Part shown: positions 54,897 to 64,000 of the stretch, one piece after another
Layout: every line of letters starts with the position of its first letter
Position numbering within the stretch: position 1 is the stretch's first letter
Source of the DNA: Microcyclospora pomicola
Taxonomy: Eukaryota; Ascomycota; Dothideomycetes; Capnodiales
Reading direction: 5' to 3'
Assembly: GCA_002786065.1 (NCBI GenBank)
Contig: NHNY01000002.1
Span: 868,001 to 932,000 of the forward strand
DNA length: 64,000 bases
The notes under the pieces: model-generated
Told to the model about the DNA's origin: nothing
Databases searched by the model: none
What the model saw: the letters and a program-made list of their open reading frames with translations, nothing else
Made by a program: the position numbers and the translations under genes

Positions 54897-57554
54897 TTAC
54901 AAGTCCTCCAACATGCCGTGATTAAACTCATTATCCGCGCCAGCATTGCCGCTGTTGTTGCTGGGTTCGATCCCGCTCATGCGATCACCGGCGATCTTGC
55001 TGAAGGATCTGGTAGGATCGTCGTCGTGATCGTGAAGGTGTTCATCATCATCCTCATCATCGTCCCGGCCGGCATACTGCTGCTCGAGCGTGCTTTCGTC
55101 CACGAACGTGAAGCCCTTGAACTGGTTCTGCATCGTAGGGCTGAGAGGCGTGTTGTCCTGCAGACCGCTGGCGAGGGCGGCGGCCCGGGCGTTGAGCGAC
55201 GAGGCGTTGCCCCCGGCGAGCGCGTTGGTGAACTCAGGATCGAAGTTGCTGGTATCCAGCTCGCTCTTCAATTTGGGCTTGAATGGGGGCTGGCTGAGTT
55301 TCTTGCTCAACGCGGTCCAGTCGACGTCGGCGAAAAAGGGATGTGCCATGAGCTCTTCCGCGTCACCTTTGGCGCCCAGACGGTGTGATGGGTTGCGGTT
55401 GAGAAGGCCCTTGACGAAGTTCCGCCCTTCGGCAGACAATGCGTCTCGCGGGAAGCGGACCTTGCCAAAGGCGATGTTCTTGTACATTTGCTGGGTATCC
55501 TCGGCGTAGAACGGTGACCATCCACAGCACATCTCGAACACAAGCACGCCAAGCGACCAGAAGTCCACCATCTTCGTGTATCCTTGCTCGTCGAGAAGAA
55601 CTTCCGGGGCCAGGTACTCGGTGGTGCCACAGAATGTGTTGGTCGTGTCGTTCTTCGCCAGGTTGGCCTTCGACAAGCCAAAATCACACAACGCGATATG
55701 TCCGTTCGCATCGAGCAGGATATTCTCCGGCTTCAGATCGCGGTAGACAATGTCGTGCTGATGTAGATGTCGCAACGCTAAGATGAGCTCGGCAATGTAA
55801 AACTTCGCTCTCGCCTCCCCGAACCGACCCTCCTTTTGAAGATGCCAGAACAGCTCACCCCCAGACATGTAGTCAGTCACCAGGTAGAGGTCCGCAGCGG
55901 TCTGGAATGAAAACTTCAACCCCACAATGAACGGCGACTCGGTCGTGGCGGTGCGAACGAGAATGTTGCGTTCTCCTATCGTATGCTGAATCTCCTTCTT
56001 CTGCACAATGACCTTCTTGGACAGCACTTTCATCGCGTAGATCCGCTTCGTGTCCTTTTTCCGCACCTGAAACACCTGGCCGAACGTCCCTTTGCCGATG
56101 AGCTTCAGGATCTCGAAATCGTCCGGGCCGAAGGTCTTCTTGCCGCTGGGGTGGTATGCGATCTTGAGTCGAATCTCGCCCGACACGGTCCCACCCGACT
56201 CCTTCTCCCGCGGTTGTAGTTTATACCAATCTTCGTGCTGGTGGTTGAATTCCTCGAGATTGAGTGGCAGTCGAACATGCCCGAGGAAGGCCTCGTTGTT
56301 GTGGCGATCGTACACCGACACGTCCATCTCGTTGCTCTCGCCGACCACATCAAACGTGGCGGTGTGCCTCCAGCTTGGTTCGGTGGTTTCGTTACTGTCT
56401 GTCTTGACCGATCCTCGTCTAAGCGCTGCGATGTTCGTAGAACTGGTCTGCCGGCTACGCAGCCCTGGTATCGCCATTGGTGTGCCCGAGCCACTGCCGA
56501 GTCTGCGCATCGCAACACCCTTTGCTAGGTTTGTCTCCGGCTCGTCCACTGCGGTATCCATCTCATCTCCTTGCGGTCCGCCCGAAATGTCTTCATTAAG
56601 CTGAAATATGCAAACGACATATGGATCAACACTAGGTCGCAGCCCTCGCCCTTCTTCTATGCACACCTCCAGTTGCCCCTTGAGCTGCCCCACGGTTGCT
56701 CCATTAGAATTACCCGAATTCGATCGGCTGGACTTTTCTGCCTTGGCAATCTCATTCCCTCTTCTGCTCTCGTGTGAACCAGATCGGGGAGTTTGAGGAG
56801 GGGTGTTCTGATCGCGCGGAGCGCTGGAAGTTAGCCCTCGATTCTCTTTGCTTGCTGGAAGACGTGAGGATGAAGGCGGCAAGCCCGACGCAGCGGTGGA
56901 CTCGACAGGGGATTCGACGACCGAAGAAGGATTGGTGATGTGTGCGGACACCAGCGGGCGACTCAAACCCACTTCGGGCAAGTTGCTCGACAAGGTGTTC
57001 CGCCGGGCGTGGGAACATAGCGAGGCAATACTGGTGGTATTGTCCTGCCGTGCATGTGCAAGGGGAGGTGGAGAGACGGCAGCGCTCATCATGCCGGTGC
57101 GGACCTCGTCGCCGACCAACGCCAGGAATGAGGAGGAGTTTGATAGGGGAGGAGTAGGATATGATTGGACTGGCGGAGACAGGATCTCGTGGGGCAGCAA
57201 AGGTGGCAGGTCGTCGTCGTCGGCGGACGAACTCGACGGTGAGCCCGGCGCGTCCGCATCTCCGGGCTCACCTGCCGACCGCTGTTCTGTAGCTGCGATG
57301 CCCGTTCTCCGTTCCGTGTCCTGGGGCTCCTTCTCTTGTTGTGCAGATGCAGGGCTCGAAGGGTCGCTGGGAGTGTCGCGTTTCGCGAGGAAAGAGTTAC
57401 GAACCTGAGCGAAATAACTGTTCACGATGCCTGGTAACCGTTTGTCGCCCAAATCGGGTCGTGGGGTGGAGATACCGCCCGTGGGAGGGGTATTCGCGCC
57501 GGAGCCGACATGATCATGCTCGTCGTCGTGCGGTTTACTGTGAGGGTGGAGCAT
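54897..57554 (-). CDS. SCH9: AGC kinase Sch9 (TORC1 effector, S6K-like)
   Basis: A single exon of about 885 residues from the ATG at 57554. The N-terminal ~285 residues are Ser/Pro-rich and include the conserved RLPGIVNSYFAQVRNSF. A C2 domain spans about 288-455 (GQLKGQLEVCIEEGRGLRPS, SVYDRHNNEAFLGHVRLPL). The kinase domain (about 478-745) has the Gly loop LIGKGTFGQVF, catalytic YRDLKPENILLD, DFG and the activation-loop site TFCGTTEYLAPE phosphorylated by Pkh/PDK1. The tail carries a turn motif (TPLSPTMQ) and the hydrophobic motif FKGFTFVDES near residue 815, whose Thr is the TOR target. Domain order and length match Sch9. The kinase drives ribosome biogenesis and growth. A short upstream exon is possible. 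Confidence 0.95.
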   Translation of the reverse strand: MLHPHSKPHDDEHDHVGSGANTPPTGGISTPRPDLGDKRLPGIVNSYFAQVRNSFLAKRDTPSDPSSPASAQQEKEPQDTERRTGIAATEQRSAGEPGDADAPGSPSSSSADDDDLPPLLPHEILSPPVQSYPTPPLSNSSSFLALVGDEVRTGMMSAAVSPPPLAHARQDNTTSIASLCSHARRNTLSSNLPEVGLSRPLVSAHITNPSSVVESPVESTAASGLPPSSSRLPASKENRGLTSSAPRDQNTPPQTPRSGSHESRRGNEIAKAEKSSRSNSGNSNGATVGQLKGQLEVCIEEGRGLRPSVDPYVVCIFQLNEDISGGPQGDEMDTAVDEPETNLAKGVAMRRLGSGSGTPMAIPGLRSRQTSSTNIAALRRGSVKTDSNETTEPSWRHTATFDVVGESNEMDVSVYDRHNNEAFLGHVRLPLNLEEFNHQHEDWYKLQPREKESGGTVSGEIRLKIAYHPSGKKTFGPDDFEILKLIGKGTFGQVFQVRKKDTKRIYAMKVLSKKVIVQKKEIQHTIGERNILVRTATTESPFIVGLKFSFQTAADLYLVTDYMSGGELFWHLQKEGRFGEARAKFYIAELILALRHLHQHDIVYRDLKPENILLDANGHIALCDFGLSKANLAKNDTTNTFCGTTEYLAPEVLLDEQGYTKMVDFWSLGVLVFEMCCGWSPFYAEDTQQMYKNIAFGKVRFPRDALSAEGRNFVKGLLNRNPSHRLGAKGDAEELMAHPFFADVDWTALSKKLSQPPFKPKLKSELDTSNFDPEFTNALAGGNASSLNARAAALASGLQDNTPLSPTMQNQFKGFTFVDESTLEQQYAGRDDDEDDDEHLHDHDDDPTRSFSKIAGDRMSGIEPSNNSGNAGADNEFNHGMLEDL

Positions 57555-58034
57555 GTTAGTGGGGAAGGGACGAGTCCACACCTCAAACAGCCATGAATGA
57601 TTGGGATGATGTGAGGGAAGAAAGGCGATGAGAAAGCGAAGGATCGAAGATCGGGAGGCGACAAGTTACATTGCAGATGTGATGTGCATGAGGCCGAGCT
57701 GGACCCGAGCTGTCAACGCAAAGTGATGCCATTTGGCAGTGCCCCACGCGGTCGCCGATCCGGAATTTGCGCGTGGCGAGGGGTTGTTGTTGGAAGATCA
57801 TCAATCTCAAGCGGTTGTCCCAAGAACGACATGGCCGGACGAAACGAATGATGCGTATGTCCGGTGGCAGTGGGTTTGCGGACGCGTCATCAATCATGCA
57901 TCGATTGCTTGTTGTGTTGGTAGATGTTTGATGTTGACGGTGGCGGCGGCGAGGACAAGGAACCATCGAGGCGCCGCTCGACGTGCTGAATAATGCCACG
58001 CAATCGCAACCAATACGAGAGAGCAGGAAGCTGC

Positions 58035-58469
58035 TTACCTATGCATCAAGGACTGGCGCAACAAGTCAGCGGCGGTATGCGGGTGGTGCGGGACAGCGTG
58101 ACCCTCCTGCGCGGCGGCCATGCTGGACGTGCTGGCCTGTCGTCCGAGCCAGTTCCTGGAGAACGAGGTCGGTGGGACCTTGGAGGGGCTCCGGGGAGGG
58201 TTGAGGGAAGCAGACGAGGCGGCGGCGGCAGCAGTGGTGGAGAGGGTAGGGACGGCGCTGGACGACTTGGTCGACAGGTGGGCCGGCCGTCGAGGAGCGA
58301 CGCGGTGAGTGCTGGGCTTGGAGGAGGACGGGGAGATGTCGTCGGTGGTGGTGGTGGTGGTGGGGATGACCGCAGCTGCTGACGTCGAGGGCGCGCCAGA
58401 AAGCTGAGGAGGATGGAGCTGGGCCCCCTCCGGCGATGTGGAGGGCTGAAGCGGCTGGTGAACTGCCAC
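58035..58469 (-). other. Unassigned Ser/Ala/Pro-rich frame ending in a splice donor
   Basis: A 144-codon open frame without an early ATG, rich in Ser, Pro, Ala and Thr and containing SFSRNWLGRQASTSSMAAAQ. At its end the sequence CATAG|GTAAGCAGC is a good 5' splice site just before the stop. It may be an internal or leader exon of an unrecognised gene on the minus strand, possibly part of the SCH9 transcript. I could not find a start codon exon or a convincing following exon. Confidence 0.3.
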
Positions 58470-59200
58470 TTTGGCGGGAGTGAATGAATGCGGCGCCGCG
58501 GCGAGCTCGCGTGGATTACTGGGAGGCTCGGATGTCGAAGAGGAGAATCGGGAGATGGCTCAGACAGTGTCTACTGTATCATGGGTGGGCTAGCGCAGAA
58601 GCGGCATCTGGAGGACGAAGAGATCGGGGCAGAGGAACATGAGAATAGCGGTTCGGCGGGGGTGGGTCGACCGTGTATACACTGAGAGCGGTGATGATGT
58701 GTATGTGTATGGCTCGTATGTATACGCTCGGGTCGAGTAGATAAGATCGAGGAGGGGGCAGTAGAAGAAGAATCGACGAGCAGTCGGGTGGCCTGGGAAT
58801 TCAATGCGGTCCACGGTCTAGGTTGACTGTATGAGGTCACTCGCAGGCCCAGCACTCGACCGCCCTGAACAGACTTTCACGTTTCCACCTGCAGACCGCG
58901 AATGGCCGAGAAATCCCTGGTGAAGGATGCTCGGTGGGATGATAGGTAGGCAGCGGGAGCGAGACAACAGAGCATCAGGGAAGACTTTTCTTGCATCAGC
59001 ATGTGAAAGAAATTTCGGACCGCTCAGCAGTTCCAGCTTCCACAGGCCGGTATCTGATTACTGCATCTGACATGTCCGATGTCAGTCTGCAGTACTTATG
59101 TCCTCGCCGGGTTTCCTGTCATGGATGCGATGTGATATAGATCGTCATCACCAGCCGCCACCATATCGATGTCTGTGTTCACGTCCGTTCGGCTGATTCA

Positions 59201-59225
59201 GGTCAGGTCAGGTCAGGTCAGGTCA
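59201..59225 (+). repeat. (GGTCA)5 microsatellite
   Basis: Five perfect GGTCA units preceded by TTCA. It lies in intergenic DNA and has no evident role. Confidence 0.9.
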
Positions 59226-59996
59226 GCTTTGGTTCCCCCGCCATTGTAACCGCGGACCCGGCGCATTCTTATTGCAATTGATACAAGCGAGGAGTACAAC
59301 TACGAGGACATACTGCCAGTCGATCTGCTGAGCAGTAGAAGTACATCCGTTCTGTATTCAGGTTCCAGTCAACCCATCGCATGTACTCATCACATGTACA
59401 CTATCCATTGACCAGAATCACCACCTCCCAAATCGTTCATCGAAGAACACCGATGAGATTCCCCGCCATCAACTATCCTTCACACCTCACCTCGGTCCCC
59501 GCTTTTTCGCCAGCAGCTGCCTCCTCCCCAGCTCCTCGATCGCGCAGATCCAGATGCCCGTTTGACACGCCTGGGGAGGGGTTGATCGGGCGCGATAGGA
59601 ACACCGGCTTGGGGTATGCAAAGCTTGCGGCAATAGAAAGCGTGCCTCACCTTAGCCTGGATACCTAGTCTACACGTAGGGCAAAGGGAATGGTAAGCGA
59701 TTCGAAACTGTACTGTGCTACAACGATCAACGTCGACATCGGCGCTCCTGCACATCTGTTGATCCTTGGACAGCGGTGCCCACGTGCGCAGGTCATCAAG
59801 GCGTGGTCTTGACGCATGGCACCCAACGTCCATCCTGCATGTATCGACACAATAATTCAAGGGATACCTTACTGTTCAATACTGCCATGTGAATTTCGAC
59901 TGGCTGATTTTCTGGCTCAGGCCACTGCTCCGACGTGATACTAGGTGCTCGAGACATTGTCTGCATGATCCATGCATCCTTGTCTCCCTCGTACAT

Positions 59997-61481
59997 TCAT
60001 CGTAGATCTTGCAGCTGTTCCAAGATTCCCCCTGCCTGCAGCACAAGCTCGTCATCTCCGAATTGCCCGAGCAGCTGCATGCCGACACTGCTCACGTCAC
60101 TGCTTCCCATGTTTCGCCTTTCCTCACTACGCAGAGCTACTGGAATGTTCAGGGCAGGCAGACCGGCCAAACTCGCAGGGACGGTGAATATGTCGTTCAT
60201 GTAGCTCTCCACAGCCGACATCTGCACCACTTCATCCACCGTAGGCGGTAAAGTCGGTGCTGTAGGCGTGAGAAGGACATCGACACCTTCACTAGGTGTA
60301 GATGAGGAATCAACGAGCGGATTGTGCTGAGCAAAGACTCGATCAAAGTCCTGTTGCACCACTCTCCGAACTTTCTGCGCTTGAATGAAGTAGTTGTCGA
60401 TCGCTTCGGAGCTCAGAGTATAAGCTCCAAGGAGAATCCGCCGCTTCACTTCTTCGCCGAATCCTTCTCCACGTGTCTCAGCGTAGAGAGGGAGATTCTT
60501 GGCTGGCGAAGCGTCAGGACCCGGCGTACGATACCCATAGCGAATGCCGTCGTACTTGGCAAGGTTGGAGGACGCTTCAGCCGGAGCTAGCACATAGTAT
60601 GCTGAGAGTGCTTGCTGTGTTGAGGGCAGCGATACCGACTGTAGAGTGTGACCAGCGTCTTGCAATGCCGAGAGCACGCGAGAGTACACAGTTCGGACAA
60701 CCGGCGAGACGGTAGCAACATTGTATTCAGATGGTATGCCAATGCGAAGACTCTGTCGAGATTCCCCCGCTCGCACTTTGATGCGATCACGCAACGACAC
60801 GGACAGAGATGTCGAATCCTTCTCGTCAAAGTGATCCAAGCATCCAAACATCTGCCGTGCATCTTCAACGCTTCGTGACAGTACGCCCACAGTGTCAAGC
60901 GAGTTCGCATACTGGATCACGCCCCATCGCGACAGTCGTCCGTACGAAGGCTTGAAACCCACCACTCCCATGTAAGCAGCAGGAAGCCTGACAGACCCTC
61001 CAGTATCTGTTCCCAAAGCAGCCCAGCACTGCCCCGCAGCCACAGCCACAGCACTCCCTCCACTACTGCCTCCTGGCGAGAGTGCGACTCCATCTCTGCT
61101 GAACAAGCTGCGCACGGGTCCTGCGGCAGAGTATTGAGAGTGCGATCCCATCCCAAACTCGTCCAGGTTGGTCTTCGAGGAGATAACGGCACCATGCTGT
61201 CGAAGTAGCTGGACCACGGTCGCATCGAACGGCGAACGGTAGCCAGCAAGTATCTTCGACGCAGCGGTGGTCGGTAGACAGGTGGTGACTATGTTATCCT
61301 TGATAGCGATTGACCGGCCGGCCAAAGGACCCTGATCTCCAGTATCTGCATCTTTCGACGCGTCCGCGCGGGCAATGATCGCATTGAACTCATCAGACGC
61401 ATTGGCGGCGGTATTGAACCATCGTATTCCGGTTGTGAGGCTCCGCCTCGCAATTGGCCAGGTGGAGTGGACGGAGAGCAT
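59997..61481 (-). CDS. HER2: Mitochondrial glutamyl-tRNA(Gln) amidotransferase subunit A
   Basis: A single exon of about 494 residues from the ATG at 61481. The frame is open further upstream with other ATGs (61601 and beyond), but the chosen start gives MLSVHSTWPIARRSLTTGIR, a good mitochondrial presequence, and is followed at once by family sequence. The amidase signature is complete: catalytic Lys in GRSIAIKDNIVTT, LSPGGSSGGSAVAVAAG, the cis-Ser in LGTDTGGSVRLPAAY. DEFGMGSHSQYSAAGPVRS is typical of GatA. With GatB (and GatF in yeasts) it converts Glu-tRNA(Gln) to Gln-tRNA(Gln) in mitochondria. The C-terminal part has VLLTPTAPTLPPTVDEV and VPASLAGLPALNIPVAL, both conserved. Confidence 0.95.
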   Translation of the reverse strand: MLSVHSTWPIARRSLTTGIRWFNTAANASDEFNAIIARADASKDADTGDQGPLAGRSIAIKDNIVTTCLPTTAASKILAGYRSPFDATVVQLLRQHGAVISSKTNLDEFGMGSHSQYSAAGPVRSLFSRDGVALSPGGSSGGSAVAVAAGQCWAALGTDTGGSVRLPAAYMGVVGFKPSYGRLSRWGVIQYANSLDTVGVLSRSVEDARQMFGCLDHFDEKDSTSLSVSLRDRIKVRAGESRQSLRIGIPSEYNVATVSPVVRTVYSRVLSALQDAGHTLQSVSLPSTQQALSAYYVLAPAEASSNLAKYDGIRYGYRTPGPDASPAKNLPLYAETRGEGFGEEVKRRILLGAYTLSSEAIDNYFIQAQKVRRVVQQDFDRVFAQHNPLVDSSSTPSEGVDVLLTPTAPTLPPTVDEVVQMSAVESYMNDIFTVPASLAGLPALNIPVALRSEERRNMGSSDVSSVGMQLLGQFGDDELVLQAGGILEQLQDLR

Positions 61482-61671
61482 CACATCATCGCGTGAACCA
61501 AAAGATAGGATAGAGAGGTAGCTCGGGGGAGACGCGCAGGGAAACGTCAAAGGTGCGTAGAAGCGGAAAGCTTCCGAAGCTCGAAGTACCGAGCATTTCA
61601 TAGAACTATTTGCTCGTCCTTGTCTACAAACGGCGACACCGCGTCGTCTCGAACACGGTCGTGACCACGCA
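61482..61671. promoter_or_regulatory. Short divergent promoter of two mitochondrial genes
   Basis: Only 190 bases separate the chosen start of GatA (minus) and the start of the next gene (plus). Both products carry presequence-like N-termini, so joint expression is plausible. Confidence 0.5.
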
Positions 61672-62247
61672 ATGTTCCACAAGGCCAACATGTACAGGGC
61701 CATGATTCCCTCCAGGACCAAAGCCCTGCTAGGTCTGCGGCTCTCGCCCAGCTTCCCAGCCCATCAAGCCCTACGAGCCTTCGCCACGACGCGATCCTAT
61801 CGACAAAAGCCCAGCAAATTTCCTCCGGACCAAGACCTAGAAGCCCAGCTCGCGGACCTACAGAAGCATCTCGACGAGCACAAGAATCTCCTGTCCGCCA
61901 CGGCCGCCGACCGCCGCACCCAAAAGCGTTTGCAGGCCGAGCTGGACTTCCTGCAGACGTTTGCGATGCTCCGCACATACGCGCAGGAGATGACCTCGGC
62001 TCCCTCCTCCTCATCCTCTCCCTCCAGCGCACCCGAAGAGGACTCGGTCAAGCGTAACGAGGAGCTGTTCTGGCAGCTGCGCATGCTCTGGCGCACCAAT
62101 GTGGACTCGACATACCACACGCTCATGGCGCCGAGTGGCGAGGTCCCAGTCACGGTGCGCGTGAAGCGGGTTGTTGGGTTTGTGATCATTTCATTTGCAA
62201 CTGGGCTCACGTATCCATTGTCATGGATCATCCGGGCGCTTCCCTGA
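61672..62247 (+). CDS. Probable mitochondrial membrane protein of unknown function
   Basis: A single exon of 191 residues. Several ATGs occur early (61672, 61690, 61702); any of them leaves an Arg-rich, acid-poor N-terminus (RTKALLGLRLSPSFPAHQAL, RAFATTRSYRQK) as in a matrix presequence. A charged coiled coil follows (DLEAQLADLQKHLDEHKNLL), then a Ser-rich spacer, and a C-terminal hydrophobic stretch VVGFVIISFATGLTYPLSWI that could span the inner membrane. I cannot name a family. The divergent arrangement with GatA fits a mitochondrial role. Confidence 0.7.
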   Translation: MFHKANMYRAMIPSRTKALLGLRLSPSFPAHQALRAFATTRSYRQKPSKFPPDQDLEAQLADLQKHLDEHKNLLSATAADRRTQKRLQAELDFLQTFAMLRTYAQEMTSAPSSSSSPSSAPEEDSVKRNEELFWQLRMLWRTNVDSTYHTLMAPSGEVPVTVRVKRVVGFVIISFATGLTYPLSWIIRALP

Positions 62248-62452
62248 GCGTTGAACATCTGTGGCTCCTGGCCATGTGGAATGTTGATGTTATCGTCTGC
62301 AATTCATACGGATGCTCTACCTACGAAGTGCAGCTATCTGGCTTACTATCAAGCGATGGTTCTATTCATGGCCATTCCTCAGGACTTGTCCCTTTGCTTC
62401 ATACAGATAGCTGGTCGCTATCAATGACTTCCGTTTTCTCCGATCCGGACTA

Positions 62453-63997
62453 TCAAGCATTGGATCCTATGCTGGGGTCCGTACGCTCAGTCAATGGATG
62501 GTCCTCGACGGTTGGACTGTCACCTCCCTGGCGATCATGCTCCGTAACACTAAGCACACTTCTGTTGCAGCTCGGGCTATCTTTGACAGACTCTTGTTGG
62601 TCGAAGAGCAGCTCGCTCGCCCCAGAGTAGGCGGCTTGTAAATAAGGCATCAAGCTGTTGAGAGTCGTGAAGGAAGGCTCCTCACTAATTGACGTTGAGT
62701 CTTTCTCGGTCTTGTGGAGTGTATGTGTATCGATTGCTTCTTGATGGCACGCTCCATCAATCTGTGGTTGGTGCAGAGCATTGTAGCGCATATCACGAGC
62801 CGAACGGTGCAACTCGAATTCCAGGCGATCACCCATGCCTCGATGGAGACTAAGGGAGTTGTCCGATACGTCAAGCTGCCCAGGATGCTTGACTTGATTC
62901 GAAAGGACATCTTCCGGCTTGCTCAACCCCTTGTCCATACTCGTTATCAAGGCAGGCTCGCAGACCTGCTTCAGCTTGACGCTGGTTGGCGAGCTGGAAG
63001 GCTCATGGGGCCACTGATCTGAAGAGGATTTCCAGAAGACCTCGCCAACATCAGTCGTGCGGCTGATCGGACTCGAACGTTGTGGGCTCGAGATCGATTG
63101 GTAAAGTTGGGTGACAAGCGCTTGGCCATGAGTAGGTTCAGTCACCCTGGCTACAGCAAAGTCACCATGATCATATTCGATGCCATCATATTCGGACGGA
63201 AATTCGTCGGCATTGTTGTTGCCAAACAGTTGTCGTGTCTTGAACTCGTTGTAATCCATAAAGTCGTACTCGTCATGGTCCTTATCTTGATGATCCTTGC
63301 TCACAGACTGGTTCGGTGGAGGGTTCGGAGTACTAGCTGGCCAAGGGTACAGGCTGCCTTTTGAGGCAGTCGAATCGTGTCTTGTTGGTGTCTCATGACA
63401 TTCATCATGGGCTTGTGCCCCTGTTCCAGGTCGGGATCCTGCGAAACGAGGTTCAGTTGACAGGCAATGGCTGAACATACAGAAAGACAACATACCTTCG
63501 CTCAGCGCATCAGTGCTTACCACATTGAGCACAGTACGCACAGACTTCGTTGCGCTATCGACCAAAGCGCCGAAGGACTCGACGCTAATCATAGGGCCTG
63601 TTCCGTCGAAGGAAGTGAGGTTTTTGCAACGAAAGGGTAGAACTACACGCCTCGTGGGTGAAGGCGGTCCCGAGGACGCCGCATCGTCGGCGGAAGTCCC
63701 GCAGGCTTTAAGACCAGAAACATCGCGCGTATCTGCGTCTGACAATGGTGCACACTCGCGACCTGGTTGACGTGACAGTTCTTGCATATCGCATGGACAG
63801 GGTGACGTCGTGGGAATGGTTCGATGAGAAAAGGAACTGCCTTCTTCCGGCACGTATGGACCTGGACTTTTACGCGGTGTGTGCGCGCTCCAAGATGACT
63901 TTGTAGCTACCGAGCTCCCGAATTTGGGCACCATTGTGTCTTCGTCGTTTTTGTGGGCAAAAGCACAGGCTTCAGCCATGGCGTCCAAAGAACGCAT
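62453..63997 (-). CDS. Hypothetical acidic, Ser/Asp-rich protein (may be 5' partial)
   Basis: The frame reads from an ATG at 63997 (another at 63979) to TGA at 62453. A 57-nt in-frame, stop-free segment (63495-63439; GTATGT ... CGCAG) is probably an intron, giving about 495 residues. The chain is hydrophilic and disordered, with conserved-looking islands SFDGTGPMISVESFGALVDS and DYNEFKTRQLFGNNNADEFP. No domain is recognised. Because the ATG lies three bases from the window edge, upstream exons or an earlier start cannot be excluded. Confidence 0.6.
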   Translation of the reverse strand: MRSLDAMAEACAFAHKNDEDTMVPKFGSSVATKSSWSAHTPRKSPGPYVPEEGSSFSHRTIPTTSPCPCDMQELSRQPGRECAPLSDADTRDVSGLKACGTSADDAASSGPPSPTRRVVLPFRCKNLTSFDGTGPMISVESFGALVDSATKSVRTVLNVVSTDALSEGMLSFCMFSHCLSTEPRFAGSRPGTGAQAHDECHETPTRHDSTASKGSLYPWPASTPNPPPNQSVSKDHQDKDHDEYDFMDYNEFKTRQLFGNNNADEFPSEYDGIEYDHGDFAVARVTEPTHGQALVTQLYQSISSPQRSSPISRTTDVGEVFWKSSSDQWPHEPSSSPTSVKLKQVCEPALITSMDKGLSKPEDVLSNQVKHPGQLDVSDNSLSLHRGMGDRLEFELHRSARDMRYNALHQPQIDGACHQEAIDTHTLHKTEKDSTSISEEPSFTTLNSLMPYLQAAYSGASELLFDQQESVKDSPSCNRSVLSVTEHDRQGGDSPTVEDHPLTERTDPSIGSNA

Positions 63998-64000
63998 CGG

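Larger units (their letters stand above)
57555..59996. other. SCH9 upstream region and intergenic DNA
   Basis: About 2.4 kb. The first ~950 bases probably belong to the SCH9 promoter or leader and include a Ser/Ala/Pro-rich frame on the minus strand (58469-58035, listed separately). The remainder up to the GatA stop holds a GGTCA microsatellite and only short frames. Confidence 0.4.

Noticed and set aside
54964-54974. B-box-like GGTTCGATCCC suggesting a tRNA
   Set aside because: It lies in the last codons of SCH9; no matching A box or acceptor stem.

Overview
The window is nuclear DNA of a filamentous ascomycete (Pezizomycotina). Protein genes are dense, usually single or few-exon, and split by 50-100 nt GT-AG introns with CTAAC or CTGAC branch sites. 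Many products have clear fungal homologues: Rad9, Thi20, Dbp2, Rsc7/Npl6, Rpt5, GPHR, a GT31 glycosyltransferase, a DysF peroxin, Pam16, Gds1, seipin, Sch9 and GatA. A Dothideomycete is my best guess, but this is inference from general gene style and not from a marker gene. I recognise no transposon, CRISPR array, rRNA or viral element.

Layout. 0-9 kb: end of an RCC1-like gene, rad9 (-), an F-box/LRR-like gene, the bifunctional thiamine gene THI20 (nine exons) and the RNA helicase gene DBP2. 9-17 kb: a Gfo/Idh/MocA oxidoreductase, RSC7 (-), RPT5 (-), and divergently the carnitine-pathway trimethyllysine dioxygenase. 17.5 kb: a tRNA-Arg(CCG) gene on the minus strand whose T-arm is split by a 54-nt sequence with all the marks of a spliceosomal intron. 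18-24 kb: a gene-poor stretch, then a cyclin gene preceded by 1.2 kb without a single ATG on its strand. 24-35 kb: an HTH/poly-Q protein, GPHR-type channel, GT31 transferase, a surface glycoprotein, a DysF peroxin and PAM16. 35-41 kb: gene-poor DNA holding a GDSL hydrolase with nonapeptide repeats and a possible small secreted protein. 41-47 kb: Gds1-like winged-helix protein, OMS1-like mitochondrial methyltransferase, FAD amine oxidase. 48-51 kb: two secreted-protein genes, one built of five copies of an invariantly spaced six-cysteine module. 51-64 kb: seipin, a repeat-rich non-coding island, the TORC1 effector kinase Sch9, mitochondrial GatA with a divergent mitochondrial partner, and an unassigned acidic protein running to the window end.

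There is no single pathway cluster; the genes are mostly housekeeping. Functional themes are mitochondrial biogenesis (PAM16, OMS1-like, GatA and its divergent neighbour), genome and chromatin maintenance (Rad9, Rsc7), lipid and peroxisome biology (seipin, DysF peroxin, trimethyllysine dioxygenase) and cell surface or secretion (GT31, GDSL, Cys-module, Ser-rich proteins).

The most remarkable features are the mRNA-type intron in the tRNA gene (with a B box rebuilt by the intron end), the Cys-module gene whose intron splits the same cysteine codon in three of five modules, the 553-nt DBP2 intron in a gene set of ~50-nt introns, the AUG-only first exon of PAM16 and the AUG-free cyclin leader. 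All exon borders were read by eye from frame, splice signals and family similarity; no search or transcript data were available.
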